This document shows positions 17,021 to 24,834 of a stretch of DNA of 64,000 nt, in pieces. Position 1 is the stretch's first letter; every line of letters begins with the position of its first letter. The position numbers were made by a program, and so were the translations under genes. Origin of the DNA: Magnetospirillum sp. (GTDB taxonomy: Bacteria > Pseudomonadota > Alphaproteobacteria > Rhodospirillales > Magnetospirillaceae); contig JANQAI010000005.1 in assembly GCA_024707145.1 (NCBI GenBank), forward strand, positions 186,001 to 250,000, read 5' to 3'. The notes under the pieces are model-generated. The model was not told the DNA's origin. It made no database searches and saw only the letters and a list, made by a program, of their open reading frames with translations.

Positions 17021-18090
17021 CAGGCCGCGGGGGTAGTGGCGCCAATGCTCTCGAATGTGACGTTCTCGTCCTTCTTGAGGTCGGTGGCCAAGGGCTTACC
17101 CAACAAGGTGTCGACCATGTAGGGCGGCACGCCGTCATTGGGGCATTTGAAGGCCACGTCGGCCAAGGTCAGCACCGTGCCGGCGGGAAGGTCGCGGGCG
17201 GCCACGATCTTCTTGGCCATCTTGTAAAGCGGCGCCTCTTCGCTGGTGAAGCGGCGCTTGACGCCGTCGCCCAGGGCGATGCGGGCGCGGTCGAGGTCGC
17301 GCACCACGCGGCGTAGCCCGGCCGGTTCCAGCGAGAACGCTTGGTCGGTGCCCTTCCACGCGCGGTTCAGGGTGAAGTGCTTCTCGAAGATACGGGCACC
17401 CAGCATGTAGCCAACCAGGGGCATGGCCACACCGCTGTCGTGGGACGAAAAACCGATGACGATGTCCGGGAATTCGCGCCGGAAGGTCTCGATCACCCGC
17501 AGGTTCAGCTCCTCATGGGCCGGCGGATAACCCGAGGTGCACTGCATGATGCAGAGATTGCGGTTGATGGGCATGATCGTCTCATACGCACGGCGCACGT
17601 CTTCCATGGTACCGCCGCCGGTGGAGACAATCATCGGCTTGCCGAACGACGCCACATATTTCAGCAATGGCGTGTTGGTCAAATCGCCCGAAGCGATCTT
17701 ATAGGCCGGCATGTTGATGTCTTCGAGGAAATCTGCCGACGGAAAATCGAAAGCGGTGGAAAAGAAGATGGTGCCCAATTCGTCGGCATATCTCTTCAGT
17801 TCCAGATACTGTTCGCGGTTGAACTCCAGGAAGTCCCGGTGGCCGCCATAGGTCGGCGCATAGGAATTTTCGCTGTTATAGGGGCTGTTGTACATATCGT
17901 CGGTGAACAGCGCGTGGTTATCGCGCTTCTGCAGCTTGACGGCATGTGCCCCGGCTTCCACGGCAGCCTTGAACAGCGCCTTGCATTTGTCCAGATCGCC
18001 CTGATGGTTGTGGCCGATTTCTGCAATGACGAAGGAGTCGTTGCCTTCATCGGTGACGACGTGATTACCAATTCGGAACTCTCGGGCCAT
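17020..18090 (-). CDS. NeuB-family nonulosonate (sialic-acid-like) synthase with SAF domain
   Basis: A 356-residue PEP-dependent aldol synthase that condenses a hexose derivative with phosphoenolpyruvate to give a nine-carbon 2-keto acid. The TIM-barrel motifs are present: FVIAEIGHNHQGDLDKCKAL, AHAVKLQKRDN, FFSTAFDFPSADFLE, YKIASGDLTNTPLLKY, CTSGYPPAHEELNL and GARIFEKHFTLNRAWKGTD. An antifreeze-like SAF domain follows (about residues 285-345, KKIVAARDLPAGTVLTLADV). The metal and PEP residues appear intact. AGGAAA lies about 8 bases before the ATG. As first gene of the minus-strand operon it faces a long AT-rich intergenic region. The CMP-transfer step is probably done by the cytidylyltransferase at 34367-35134. 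Confidence 0.9.
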   Translation of the reverse strand: MAREFRIGNHVVTDEGNDSFVIAEIGHNHQGDLDKCKALFKAAVEAGAHAVKLQKRDNHALFTDDMYNSPYNSENSYAPTYGGHRDFLEFNREQYLELKRYADELGTIFFSTAFDFPSADFLEDINMPAYKIASGDLTNTPLLKYVASFGKPMIVSTGGGTMEDVRRAYETIMPINRNLCIMQCTSGYPPAHEELNLRVIETFRREFPDIVIGFSSHDSGVAMPLVGYMLGARIFEKHFTLNRAWKGTDQAFSLEPAGLRRVVRDLDRARIALGDGVKRRFTSEEAPLYKMAKKIVAARDLPAGTVLTLADVAFKCPNDGVPPYMVDTLLGKPLATDLKKDENVTFESIGATTPAA

Positions 18091-18109
18091 CAGGGGTTTC
18101 CTATGACGA

Positions 18110-18128
18110 ATGGTTGCGAAGCGACCAT
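18110..18128. other. Short hairpin in the leader of the NeuB-like operon
   Basis: ATGGTTGC-GAA-GCGACCAT folds into an 8-bp stem with one G-T wobble and a three-base loop. It lies about 20 bases upstream of the minus-strand ATG at 18090, within the expected 5' leader. Influence on translation is possible but unproven. Confidence 0.3.
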
Positions 18129-18159
18129 GAAAACCGCTGCAGCATATGGAACGGGACTA

Positions 18160-18176
18160 CTGGGTTCAAGCCCCAG
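18160..18176 (+). other. tRNA T-arm-like stem-loop
   Basis: CTGGG-TTCAAGC-CCCAG has exactly the shape of a tRNA T-arm: a 5-bp stem and a 7-base loop of the form TTCRANY. TTTCCCCTCA follows, resembling an acceptor strand with a CA end. No matching 5' acceptor strand, D-arm or anticodon arm lies upstream, so it is not a complete tRNA gene. It could be a tRNA 3' fragment left by integration, or chance. Confidence 0.3.
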
Positions 18177-18305
18177 TTTCCCCTCAGAATATCCAATAGA
18201 TTTTATATAACTCTCGATGAAAGGATTGGTCGGGTGAACTATCGATAGTCAAGTTCTTATATTCTATCGGCAGGAATGGTAATATATTTGCTCTCGATTG
18301 AAGCC

Positions 18306-18331
18306 ATTTTAAATAATTTTATATTTAAAAT
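18306..18331. repeat. Perfect AT-only inverted repeat
   Basis: ATTTTAAATA and TATTTAAAAT are exact reverse complements separated by ATTTTA. It lies in the centre of the AT-rich region between divergent operons. It could be an AT-hook, H-NS-like or regulator site, or a relic of foreign DNA. Confidence 0.5.
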
Positions 18332-18603
18332 TATCTTGTGCATACATTCAGTTCGTCCAGGCTCTGGCATGGCTGTGGCATATTGTTCATATGCCCAGGG
18401 TGGTGAATTCCACAAATTTGGGTGCCTTGCGACTGCATATCGGTTGCCAATGGTTACGTAGCAGTTCGTTACGGTTTTAATGCAACCGAGGGGGAGCATT
18501 ATTGATCCACCAGGACTGTACCCAGCCTTGACCGCCCGGACCCCGATGAGCTAGCTTTCCGCCAGGCAAAGCGGGGGCCAGGGGCTGTAAAAGGAGGGGC
18601 TAA

Positions 18604-19368
18604 GTGCAAGTTGTCATCCTGGCTGGCGGAAGGGGCACTAGAATCAGTGAAGAAACTCAGGCGCGTCCCAAGCCGATGGTGGAAATTGGCGGACGCCCTG
18701 TTTTGTGGCATATAATGAAGTATTATTCTTTTTTCGGATTGAATGAGTTTATAATTTGTCTCGGTTATAAGGGCTATATGATCAAGGAGTTCTTTGCTAA
18801 TTATTTTCTTCATATGGCTGATGTAACTATGGACCTCGCTCACAATAAGATGGAGGTTCACAACGTCAGCGCCGAGCCCTGGCGGGTCACCTTCATCAAT
18901 ACCGGCGACGATACCGAGACCGGCGGTCGCCTGAAGCGTGTCCGCGACCATATCAAGGGCGATACCTTCTGTTTCACTTATGGCGACGGGCTGTCCAACG
19001 TCGACATCGATGCGTTGCTGAAGTTTCACCACGCCCATAAGAACCTGGCCACGGTCACAGCGATCCAGCCGCCCGGTCGCTTCGGTGTGCTGGACGTGGA
19101 CGGCGACAAGATCGTCGGCTTCCGGGAAAAGCCGGCGGGCGAGAGTTGGATCAACGGCGGTTATTTCGTTCTGTCGACCAAGGTTCTCGATTACATCGAC
19201 GACGATCGTACGATTTGGGAGCGCGGACCGCTGGAAAGGCTGTCGGCCGAGGGGAATTTGTCGGCCTTTCGCCATTCGGGCTTTTGGCGCCCGATGGATA
19301 CCTTGCGGGACAAGGTTATCCTGGAGGAAATGTGGAACCAGGGCCAGGCCCCGTGGAAGATCTGGTAA
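18604..19368 (+). CDS. rfbF: Glucose-1-phosphate cytidylyltransferase
   Basis: Makes CDP-glucose from CTP and glucose-1-phosphate, the first step to CDP-linked 3,6-dideoxy or branched sugars. It is 254 residues long with the nucleotidyltransferase signature LAGGRGTR at residues 6-13 and KPMVEIGGRPVLWHIMKYY. YGDGLSNVDIDALL carries a metal-binding aspartate, and PPGRFGVLDVDGD, FREKP and WINGGYFVLS complete the fold. The start is a GTG at 18604, supported by AGGAGGGG 5-10 bases upstream. The first quarter of the gene (to about 18860) is AT-rich like the intergenic region, then switches abruptly to the GC-rich local norm. This suggests a recombination joint inside the gene. rfbG follows after 45 bases. 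Confidence 0.95.
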   Translation: MQVVILAGGRGTRISEETQARPKPMVEIGGRPVLWHIMKYYSFFGLNEFIICLGYKGYMIKEFFANYFLHMADVTMDLAHNKMEVHNVSAEPWRVTFINTGDDTETGGRLKRVRDHIKGDTFCFTYGDGLSNVDIDALLKFHHAHKNLATVTAIQPPGRFGVLDVDGDKIVGFREKPAGESWINGGYFVLSTKVLDYIDDDRTIWERGPLERLSAEGNLSAFRHSGFWRPMDTLRDKVILEEMWNQGQAPWKIW

Positions 19369-19413
19369 GGTGACGCGCGCCGCAGCCGGAGGCGCGCGAG
19401 GAAGGGGGAACCG

Positions 19414-20475
19414 ATGAGTTTCGGGTTTTGGCGCGGACGGACCGTCCTAGTCACCGGACACACTGGATTCAAGGGGGCGTGGCTGTCCCTTTGGCTTCAG
19501 CAACTCGGTGCGACGGTCGTCGGCTTCGCGCTTGAGCCCCCGACCCGGCCGAGCCTATTCGAACAGGCCAGGATCGGCGGCCGAATTCACTCCATCCTTG
19601 GCGACGTGCGCGACCTGGACGCGTTGCGCCAGGCCTTCGCGCGCCATCGGCCGCAAATCGTCATCCACATGGCGGCGCAGGCACTGGTGCGCGATTCCTA
19701 TGCCGATCCGGTCAACACCTACGCCGTCAACGTCATGGGTACGGTGAATGTGCTCGAGGCGGCCCGCCGTGCCGATGGGGTCGAGGCCGTGGTGGTGGTT
19801 ACCTCGGACAAATGCTACGAAAACCGCGAATTGCTGTGGGGGCAGCGTGAAACCGACCCCATGGGCGGCCACGATCCTTATTCCAGTTCCAAGGGCTGCG
19901 CCGAACTGGTGGCCTCGGCCTATGCCCGTTCGTTCCTGACCGAAGCCGGTATCGCTACGGCGACGGTGCGCGCCGGCAATGTCATCGGCGGTGGCGATTG
20001 GGCCGCCGACCGCCTTATCCCCGATATCGTCAGGGCGTTTTCCAGCGCCTCGACACTAACCATCCGCTATCCCGACAGTGTGCGCCCCTGGCAGCATGTG
20101 CTGGAACCGTTGTCCGGTTATCTGCTGGTGGCCGAAGCGCTGGCGACGGGCAAGATCGCTGGCGGCGAAGGATTCAACTTCGGCCCCGTCGACGAGGACG
20201 CCCGGCCGGTGCGCTGGATCGTCGAGCACATGGCGCGGCTGTGGGGCGGCAATCGGGATTGGCGCGTCACCGATGGGGCGCGGCCGCACGAGGCAGGGAT
20301 GCTCCGCCTCGACTGTGCCAAGGCGCGGAATATGCTCGGCTGGCGACCGCAGCTCGCCCTCGCCGACGCCCTGGAATGGGTGGTCGAATGGTATCGGGCC
20401 GCCCAAGACGGTGCGGATGCGGCAGCCCTTTGCGCCAGGCAAATCGAGCGCTATCAGGAGAGATTGTCGGCATGA
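19414..20475 (+). CDS. rfbG: CDP-glucose 4,6-dehydratase
   Basis: Converts CDP-glucose to CDP-4-keto-6-deoxyglucose. This 353-residue extended SDR has the NAD motif VLVTGHTGFKGAWLSLWL and the family-typical MAAQALVRDSYADPVNTYAV. Catalytic residues lie in VVTSDKCYENRE and the Tyr-x3-Lys block DPYSSSKGCAELV. RAGNVIGGGDWAADRLIPD and VRPWQHVLEPLSGYL are further RfbG signatures. AAGGGGGAA precedes the ATG. Its stop overlaps the next gene's start (ATGA at 20472-20475), coupling it to the C-methyltransferase that presumably uses its 4-keto product. Confidence 0.95.
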   Translation: MSFGFWRGRTVLVTGHTGFKGAWLSLWLQQLGATVVGFALEPPTRPSLFEQARIGGRIHSILGDVRDLDALRQAFARHRPQIVIHMAAQALVRDSYADPVNTYAVNVMGTVNVLEAARRADGVEAVVVVTSDKCYENRELLWGQRETDPMGGHDPYSSSKGCAELVASAYARSFLTEAGIATATVRAGNVIGGGDWAADRLIPDIVRAFSSASTLTIRYPDSVRPWQHVLEPLSGYLLVAEALATGKIAGGEGFNFGPVDEDARPVRWIVEHMARLWGGNRDWRVTDGARPHEAGMLRLDCAKARNMLGWRPQLALADALEWVVEWYRAAQDGADAAALCARQIERYQERLSA

Positions 20476-21704
20476 CTGGGATTCGTTGCCGCTCGTGCGG
20501 TTCGACCGAACTGCACGATTTTTGCGACCTCGGCATGTCGCCGTTGTCCAATGCCTTCGTGACGGCCGAGAACCTGTCGACCGGTGAAGTCTTCTTTCCT
20601 CTCAGGGCGTTCGTTTGCCAGGATTGCTTCCTCGTCCAACTGGCCGAGTTCAAAAGCCCCACGGAAATCTTCAGCCAGGATTACGCTTATTTCTCGTCCT
20701 ATTCGGTCTCCTGGCTGGACCACGCTCGCCGCTATGCCGAGGCGATGACCACCCGCCTGGGGTTGTCTGCCCATTCCAAGGTGGTAGAGATCGCCAGCAA
20801 TGACGGCTATCTGCTGCAATATTTCGTCCAGCGGTCGATCCCCGTGCTCGGCATTGAGCCGGCTGCCAACGTCGCCGCCGCCGCCACCGAGCGGGGTGTG
20901 CCGACCCTGGTCGAGTTCTTCGGCGCAACCCTGGCGCGCCGTCTGGCCGAAGACGGAAAGCAGGCCGACCTCCTGTTGGGCAACAACGTGCTGGCCCATG
21001 TGCCGGACATCAATGACTTCGTTGCCGGTCTGTCGATCCTGCTGAAGCGCGACGGAACCCTGACGATGGAGTTCCCGCATCTACTGGAGCTGATTCGTCA
21101 GCATCAGTTCGACACCATCTATCACGAACATTTTTCGTATCTGTCGCTGATTGCGGTGAGCGCCCTGTTCCAGCGGCACGGCCTGCGGATTTTCGACGTC
21201 GACCAGCTGCCGACCCACGGCGGATCGTTGCGCATCTATGCCTGCCATGCCGACAGCGCCATCACCACCCAGCCGAACGTCGCCGCCGTGCTGGGCGCCG
21301 AAGAGGCGGGTGGCCTGCGTGACTTGGCGACCTATCGCGCCTTCGAGCATTCGGCGCGCGAGATCAAGCGCGCCTTCCTGCAGTTCCTGATCGAAGCCAA
21401 ACGGGCTGGGCGGAGTGTGGTCGGGTATGGCGCTGCCGCCAAGGGCAATACGCTGTTGAATTATGCCGGGGTGCGGGGCGATTTCATCGACTATGTGGTC
21501 GATCGCAACCCCTTCAAGCAGGGGCGCTACCTGCCGGGAACTCACATCCCGGTGTGCAGCCCGGAGCGCATATCCGAAACAAAGCCGGATTTCGTGCTCA
21601 TCCTGCCCTGGAACCTGAAGGGCGAGATCGCCGAGCAATTGGCGGAGATTCGCTCGTGGGGAGGCAAGTTCGTCGTGCCTATCCCCGCATTGACCGTATT
21701 CTGA
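20472..21704 (+). CDS. SAM-dependent sugar C-methyltransferase (TylCIII/NovU type)
   Basis: A 410-residue three-part methyltransferase. The N-terminal zinc-binding module (CRSCGSTELHDFCDLG ... CQDCFLVQ) is residues 5-60. The SAM-binding Rossmann core (VVEIASNDGYLLQYF, then LLLGNNVLAHVPDINDFV) covers about residues 95-210, with the conserved FDTIYHEHFSYLSL. The C-terminal domain (VVGYGAAAKGNTLLNYAG) is residues 310-400. This architecture defines enzymes that C-methylate NDP-4-keto-6-deoxy sugars at C3. The substrate here is probably CDP-4-keto-6-deoxyglucose from the coupled rfbG. The ATG at 20472 is set by the four-base overlap; the long upstream frame lies inside rfbG. Confidence 0.88.
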   Translation: MTGIRCRSCGSTELHDFCDLGMSPLSNAFVTAENLSTGEVFFPLRAFVCQDCFLVQLAEFKSPTEIFSQDYAYFSSYSVSWLDHARRYAEAMTTRLGLSAHSKVVEIASNDGYLLQYFVQRSIPVLGIEPAANVAAAATERGVPTLVEFFGATLARRLAEDGKQADLLLGNNVLAHVPDINDFVAGLSILLKRDGTLTMEFPHLLELIRQHQFDTIYHEHFSYLSLIAVSALFQRHGLRIFDVDQLPTHGGSLRIYACHADSAITTQPNVAAVLGAEEAGGLRDLATYRAFEHSAREIKRAFLQFLIEAKRAGRSVVGYGAAAKGNTLLNYAGVRGDFIDYVVDRNPFKQGRYLPGTHIPVCSPERISETKPDFVLILPWNLKGEIAEQLAEIRSWGGKFVVPIPALTVF

Positions 21705-21726
21705 CCAACCCCAGACAGAGGGGCCT

Positions 21727-22275
21727 ATGCGCGTCGTTCCGCTTGAATTGCCTGGTGCCGTTGTCGTCGAGCCGGAACCCATCAGCGACCATCGCGGCCA
21801 TTTCGCGCGACTTTTCTGCGTCGACGAGTTGGCCGCCCTCGGGCTGGAAACGGCGAAGCTGCAGGAAAGCATCTCCTTCAACCGCCGGGCTGGCACCTTG
21901 CGGGGCATGCATTGGCAGGAGCCGCCGGACGCCGAGGCCAAGTACGTCCGCTGTACCGCCGGGGCGATTTACGACGTGATCCTGGACCTGCGGCGGCAAT
22001 CTCCGACCTATCTCAGGTGGGAAGCCGTCGAACTGTCCGCCGCCAATTACCGGACCCTGTACATTCCCAAAGGATTTGCCCACGGCTTCCTGACTCTGGA
22101 GGATGCCACCGAAGTGCATTACTCCATGACCCATCGCTACACGCCCGAAGCGGCACGGGGCGCCCGTTACGACGATCCGGCGTTTCGGATCCTCTGGCCT
22201 GTCGCTCGCCCGGTGGTCATATCGGATAAGGACCTGTCCTATCCCGCCTATTCGACGGAGCGATCCGGTGCGTGA
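21727..22275 (+). CDS. RfbC-like dTDP-4-dehydrorhamnose 3,5-epimerase family protein
   Basis: A 182-residue cupin epimerase acting on a 4-keto-6-deoxy sugar nucleotide. DHRGHFARLFC, QESISFNRRAGTLRGMHWQ (with the catalytic His of LRGMHWQ), KYVRCTAGAIYDVILDLRR and YIPKGFAHGFLTLED are all family motifs. Because the operon starts with CDP-glucose, the likely substrate is a CDP-4-keto (possibly 3-C-methylated) sugar, and the enzyme would set C5 and/or C3 configuration. It overlaps the start of the acyltransferase gene by eight bases. Confidence 0.88.
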   Translation: MRVVPLELPGAVVVEPEPISDHRGHFARLFCVDELAALGLETAKLQESISFNRRAGTLRGMHWQEPPDAEAKYVRCTAGAIYDVILDLRRQSPTYLRWEAVELSAANYRTLYIPKGFAHGFLTLEDATEVHYSMTHRYTPEAARGARYDDPAFRILWPVARPVVISDKDLSYPAYSTERSGA

Positions 22276-22920
22276 CCTGATCATCTGGGGCGCGGGGGGC
22301 ATGCCAAAGTGCTGCGGGAATTCGAGGCAGCAGCCGGTTATCGTACGGTTGCGCTGGTCGACAACGACCCGTCGGTCATCTCGCCCTGGCCTGAACTGCC
22401 GGTGTTGGCTGGCGAAGCCGGTTTGCGTCGCTATCTTGCCGACAATCCCGGTGAAACCTGGGGCGCCATCGCTATCGGAGGTTTGCGCGGCGGTGACCGC
22501 ATGGCCATCCAAAATTTGATGGCCGATTGCGGCTTGCACATTGCAACCATGGTGCATCCTACCGCCTTTGTCGCCACGACCGCACGCGTTGGAGAAGGGA
22601 GCCAGATTTTGGCTCGCGCGGCGGTGTGTGCCGAAGCCGAGATCGGACGCGCGACCATCGTTAACACCAGCGCCAGCGTTGACCACGAAACCCGTTTGGG
22701 CGACGGAGTGCACATCGCTCCCGGCGCGACCTTGGCGGGTTGCATCGATATCGGTGATTATGTGTTCATCGGTCCCGGTGCGGTGGTTACCGCGCGATGC
22801 AGAATCGGCCAGAACAGCGTTGTGGCTGCCGGAGCGGTTGTGTTAAACGATGTTGTTGAAAATACAAAAGTGTACGGTGTCCCTGCGCAGTCGCGTCTCA
22901 GCCGTCATTTCAAGAAATAG
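22268..22920 (+). CDS. NeuD/PglD-type sugar acyltransferase (frameshifted)
   Basis: Left-handed beta-helix acyltransferase that would N- or O-acylate a sugar. Reading begins at a GTG (22268) as MRDLIIWGAGG, the PglD/NeuD N-terminal Rossmann-like motif normally followed by HAKV. The frame breaks in the six-G run at 22294-22299. One more G gives GGHAKVLREFEAAAGYRTVA, and reading then continues intact to 22920 (about 217 residues). Hexapeptide repeats run from MVHPTAFVATTARVGEGSQI to IGPGAVVTARC, ending NTKVYGVPAQ. The active-site His is probably in ASVDHETRLGDG. The 3' end becomes AT-richer. Next to an aminotransferase it probably acylates the new amino group. Confidence 0.85.
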
Positions 22921-22931
22921 GATAAAATAAT

Positions 22932-23648
22932 ATGTCAAATCCTAGCGAACCTGAAGTGATGGCAAAAATGGCCGCTGATCCGCAAGTTAAGGCCGTGTCT
23001 CGAGATTTGTTCGATAAAGCCTGCAGTTATCGATATTCCTATAATTGGTCCTGGCTTGGGCGGCCGATTATTCAATTTCCAGAAGACATTGTTGTCTACC
23101 AGGAAATCATATGGCGAGTGAAACCCGACATCATCGTCGAAACCGGCATTGCTCATGGCGGCTCGCTGATTCTCTCGGCTTCGTTGCTTGAGCTGGCCGG
23201 CGGCAAGGGTGAAGTCCTGGGGCTCGACATCGACATTCGCCCCCATAATCGAGAAGCCATCGAGGCCCACCCGCTCGCGCACCGTATCAGCATGATCCAG
23301 GGCTCGTCGATCGACCCGCAGATAATTGCCGAAGTTCATGCTCGTTGTGCCGGCAAGCGAGTGCTGGTTGTGCTCGATTCCAACCATACTCATGAACATG
23401 TGGCCGATGAGTTGGCGGCCTACGCCCCCTTGGTCAGCATTGGCAGTTATTGCATTGTCTTCGACACGGTCATTGAAGACATGCCTGAGGACGCTTTCCC
23501 TAATCGCCCATGGGGACGGGGAAACAATCCGAAAACTGCAGTGCACGAATTCTTGAAGAATAACGATTCGTTTGAGATTGATCGTGAAATACAGAACAAG
23601 CTCTTGCTGACTGTCGCCCCGGATGGATATCTGCGGCGCTTAAAATAA
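22932..23648 (+). CDS. CmcI/rhamnosyl O-methyltransferase family protein
   Basis: A 238-residue SAM-dependent enzyme of the cephalosporin hydroxylase (CmcI) family, which includes sugar O-methyltransferases. The SAM-binding motif is PDIIVETGIAHGGSLILSA, followed by LGLDIDIRPHNREAIEAHP. VLVVLDSNHTHEHVADEL carries the Asp/His/His metal-binding set typical of the family. It sits between the acyltransferase and the aminotransferase, so O-methylation of the same modified sugar, or of the growing glycan, is the natural guess. Its first third is AT-richer than its neighbours, like the end of the previous gene. The family name should not be read as a hydroxylase function. Confidence 0.8.
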   Translation: MSNPSEPEVMAKMAADPQVKAVSRDLFDKACSYRYSYNWSWLGRPIIQFPEDIVVYQEIIWRVKPDIIVETGIAHGGSLILSASLLELAGGKGEVLGLDIDIRPHNREAIEAHPLAHRISMIQGSSIDPQIIAEVHARCAGKRVLVVLDSNHTHEHVADELAAYAPLVSIGSYCIVFDTVIEDMPEDAFPNRPWGRGNNPKTAVHEFLKNNDSFEIDREIQNKLLLTVAPDGYLRRLK

Positions 23649-23655
23649 GGGCAGA

Positions 23656-24831
23656 ATGATGACGAAGCGCATTCCGGTTTTTGCCCCGCATATCGGCCCA
23701 GATACGTTGGCTCACGTGAGTGAAGCCTTCGATGTGGGTTGGCTCGGTATGGGAGCGTTTACCAAGGAGTTCGAGGACCGCATCGGGACCTATCTCGGCG
23801 ACGCTTCCCGCCACGTGGTGGCGGTGAACACGGGAACCTCCGCCCTGCATATCGCTCTGCTGGCGGCCGGTGTGCGCCCGGGTGACGAGGTCATCGTGCC
23901 GTCCTTCAACTATGTGGCCGATCATCAGGCGATCCGCATGGCCCATGCGGAGCCGGTTATGTGCGACATTCGCGACGACAACCTGGGTATCGACGTCGAC
24001 AAGGCCGAGGCGCTGATCAGCGAGCGGACGAAGGCGATCATCCCCCTGCATTTCGCAGGCATTCCGTGCGACCAGGCCGGCGTGTATCGGCTGGCCGAGA
24101 AGTATGGTCTGCGGGTGATCGAGGACGCCATGCACGCCTTCGGCACCGAGATCGACGGCCGCAAGATCGGCTCCTACGGGGACATCTGCACCTTTTCGTT
24201 CGATCCGGTGAAGATCCTCACCAGCATCGATGGCGGCTGCATCGTCACCAGCAGCGAGGAGGAAGTCGAGAACCTGCGCCGTTATCGCTTCCTCGGCGTC
24301 GATAAGGAAACCTCGCTGCGCTACAAGAACAAGCGGGCGTGGGATTACGACGTGGTCGGCGACGGTTTCCGCTACCACATGACCAATATCATCGCCAGCA
24401 TCGGCATCTCGCAGATCAAGCGGGTGGATGAATTCATCCGCACCCGCCAGAACGTCTGCCGCGCCTATTCGGCCGCCTTCGGCCAGATCGAGGGCCTGCG
24501 CATCCCTGCTGCCGACTTCGCCGGTATTTCGCCGTTCATCTACAGCCTGCGCGTGCTGAACGGCCAGCGCGAGGCGCTGATCGCCCATCTGGACAGCCTG
24601 GCCGTTGACGTGGGCATCCATTTCATCCCGGTGCACAAGCACAGCCATTTCGCCGATTGCCGGCGCAGCGACATGAGCGTTACCGACCAGGTGGTTCAAG
24701 AGGTGCTGACGCTGCCGCTGCATTCCAATATGCAGCCGGAATTCGTCCGCCGGGTGGTCGAGGGTGTGTGCGGCTTCTTCAAGGCGGACCCGGAGCTGGC
24801 CCGGCGCTCCATCGAACTGGTCGGGGCCTGA
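23656..24831 (+). CDS. DegT/DnrJ/EryC1/StrS-family sugar aminotransferase
   Basis: A PLP enzyme of 391 residues that would transaminate a keto-sugar nucleotide. NTGTSALHIALLAAGVRPGD, VPSFNYVADHQAI, PLHFAGIPCDQ, VIEDAMHAFGTEIDGRKIG and FSFDPVKILTSIDGG are all diagnostic. The lysine in FSFDPVK (about residue 186) is the Schiff-base residue. It is present, so this is an aminotransferase and not an RfbH-type 3-dehydrase, which has His there. In an operon that makes CDP-4-keto-6-deoxyglucose, C-methylates and epimerises it, the 4-keto group is the likely amination site. The next gene starts four bases after its stop. Confidence 0.9.
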   Translation: MMTKRIPVFAPHIGPDTLAHVSEAFDVGWLGMGAFTKEFEDRIGTYLGDASRHVVAVNTGTSALHIALLAAGVRPGDEVIVPSFNYVADHQAIRMAHAEPVMCDIRDDNLGIDVDKAEALISERTKAIIPLHFAGIPCDQAGVYRLAEKYGLRVIEDAMHAFGTEIDGRKIGSYGDICTFSFDPVKILTSIDGGCIVTSSEEEVENLRRYRFLGVDKETSLRYKNKRAWDYDVVGDGFRYHMTNIIASIGISQIKRVDEFIRTRQNVCRAYSAAFGQIEGLRIPAADFAGISPFIYSLRVLNGQREALIAHLDSLAVDVGIHFIPVHKHSHFADCRRSDMSVTDQVVQEVLTLPLHSNMQPEFVRRVVEGVCGFFKADPELARRSIELVGA

Positions 24832-24834
24832 TCC

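Larger units (their letters stand above)
18091..18603. other. AT-rich intergenic region between the NeuB-like gene and rfbF
   Basis: More than 500 bases without a supportable gene, much richer in A+T than the flanks from about 18180 to 18480. It holds a small hairpin (18110-18128), a T-arm-like stem-loop (18160-18176) and a long AT inverted repeat (18306-18331). Promoters for both divergent operons must lie here, but several AT-rich hexamers compete and I cannot pick one. A few short frames of 60-80 codons are present; none shows family features or a good ribosome site. AGGAGGGG lies just before rfbF. Confidence 0.6.

Noticed and set aside
18091..18190. A complete tRNA gene ending with the T-arm-like element
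   Set aside because: No acceptor, D-arm or anticodon arm can be folded upstream; only the 3' arm resembles tRNA.
18257..18499. Short open frames of 60-80 codons in the AT-rich intergenic region
   Set aside because: No domain, no ribosome site, and several overlap in opposite directions.
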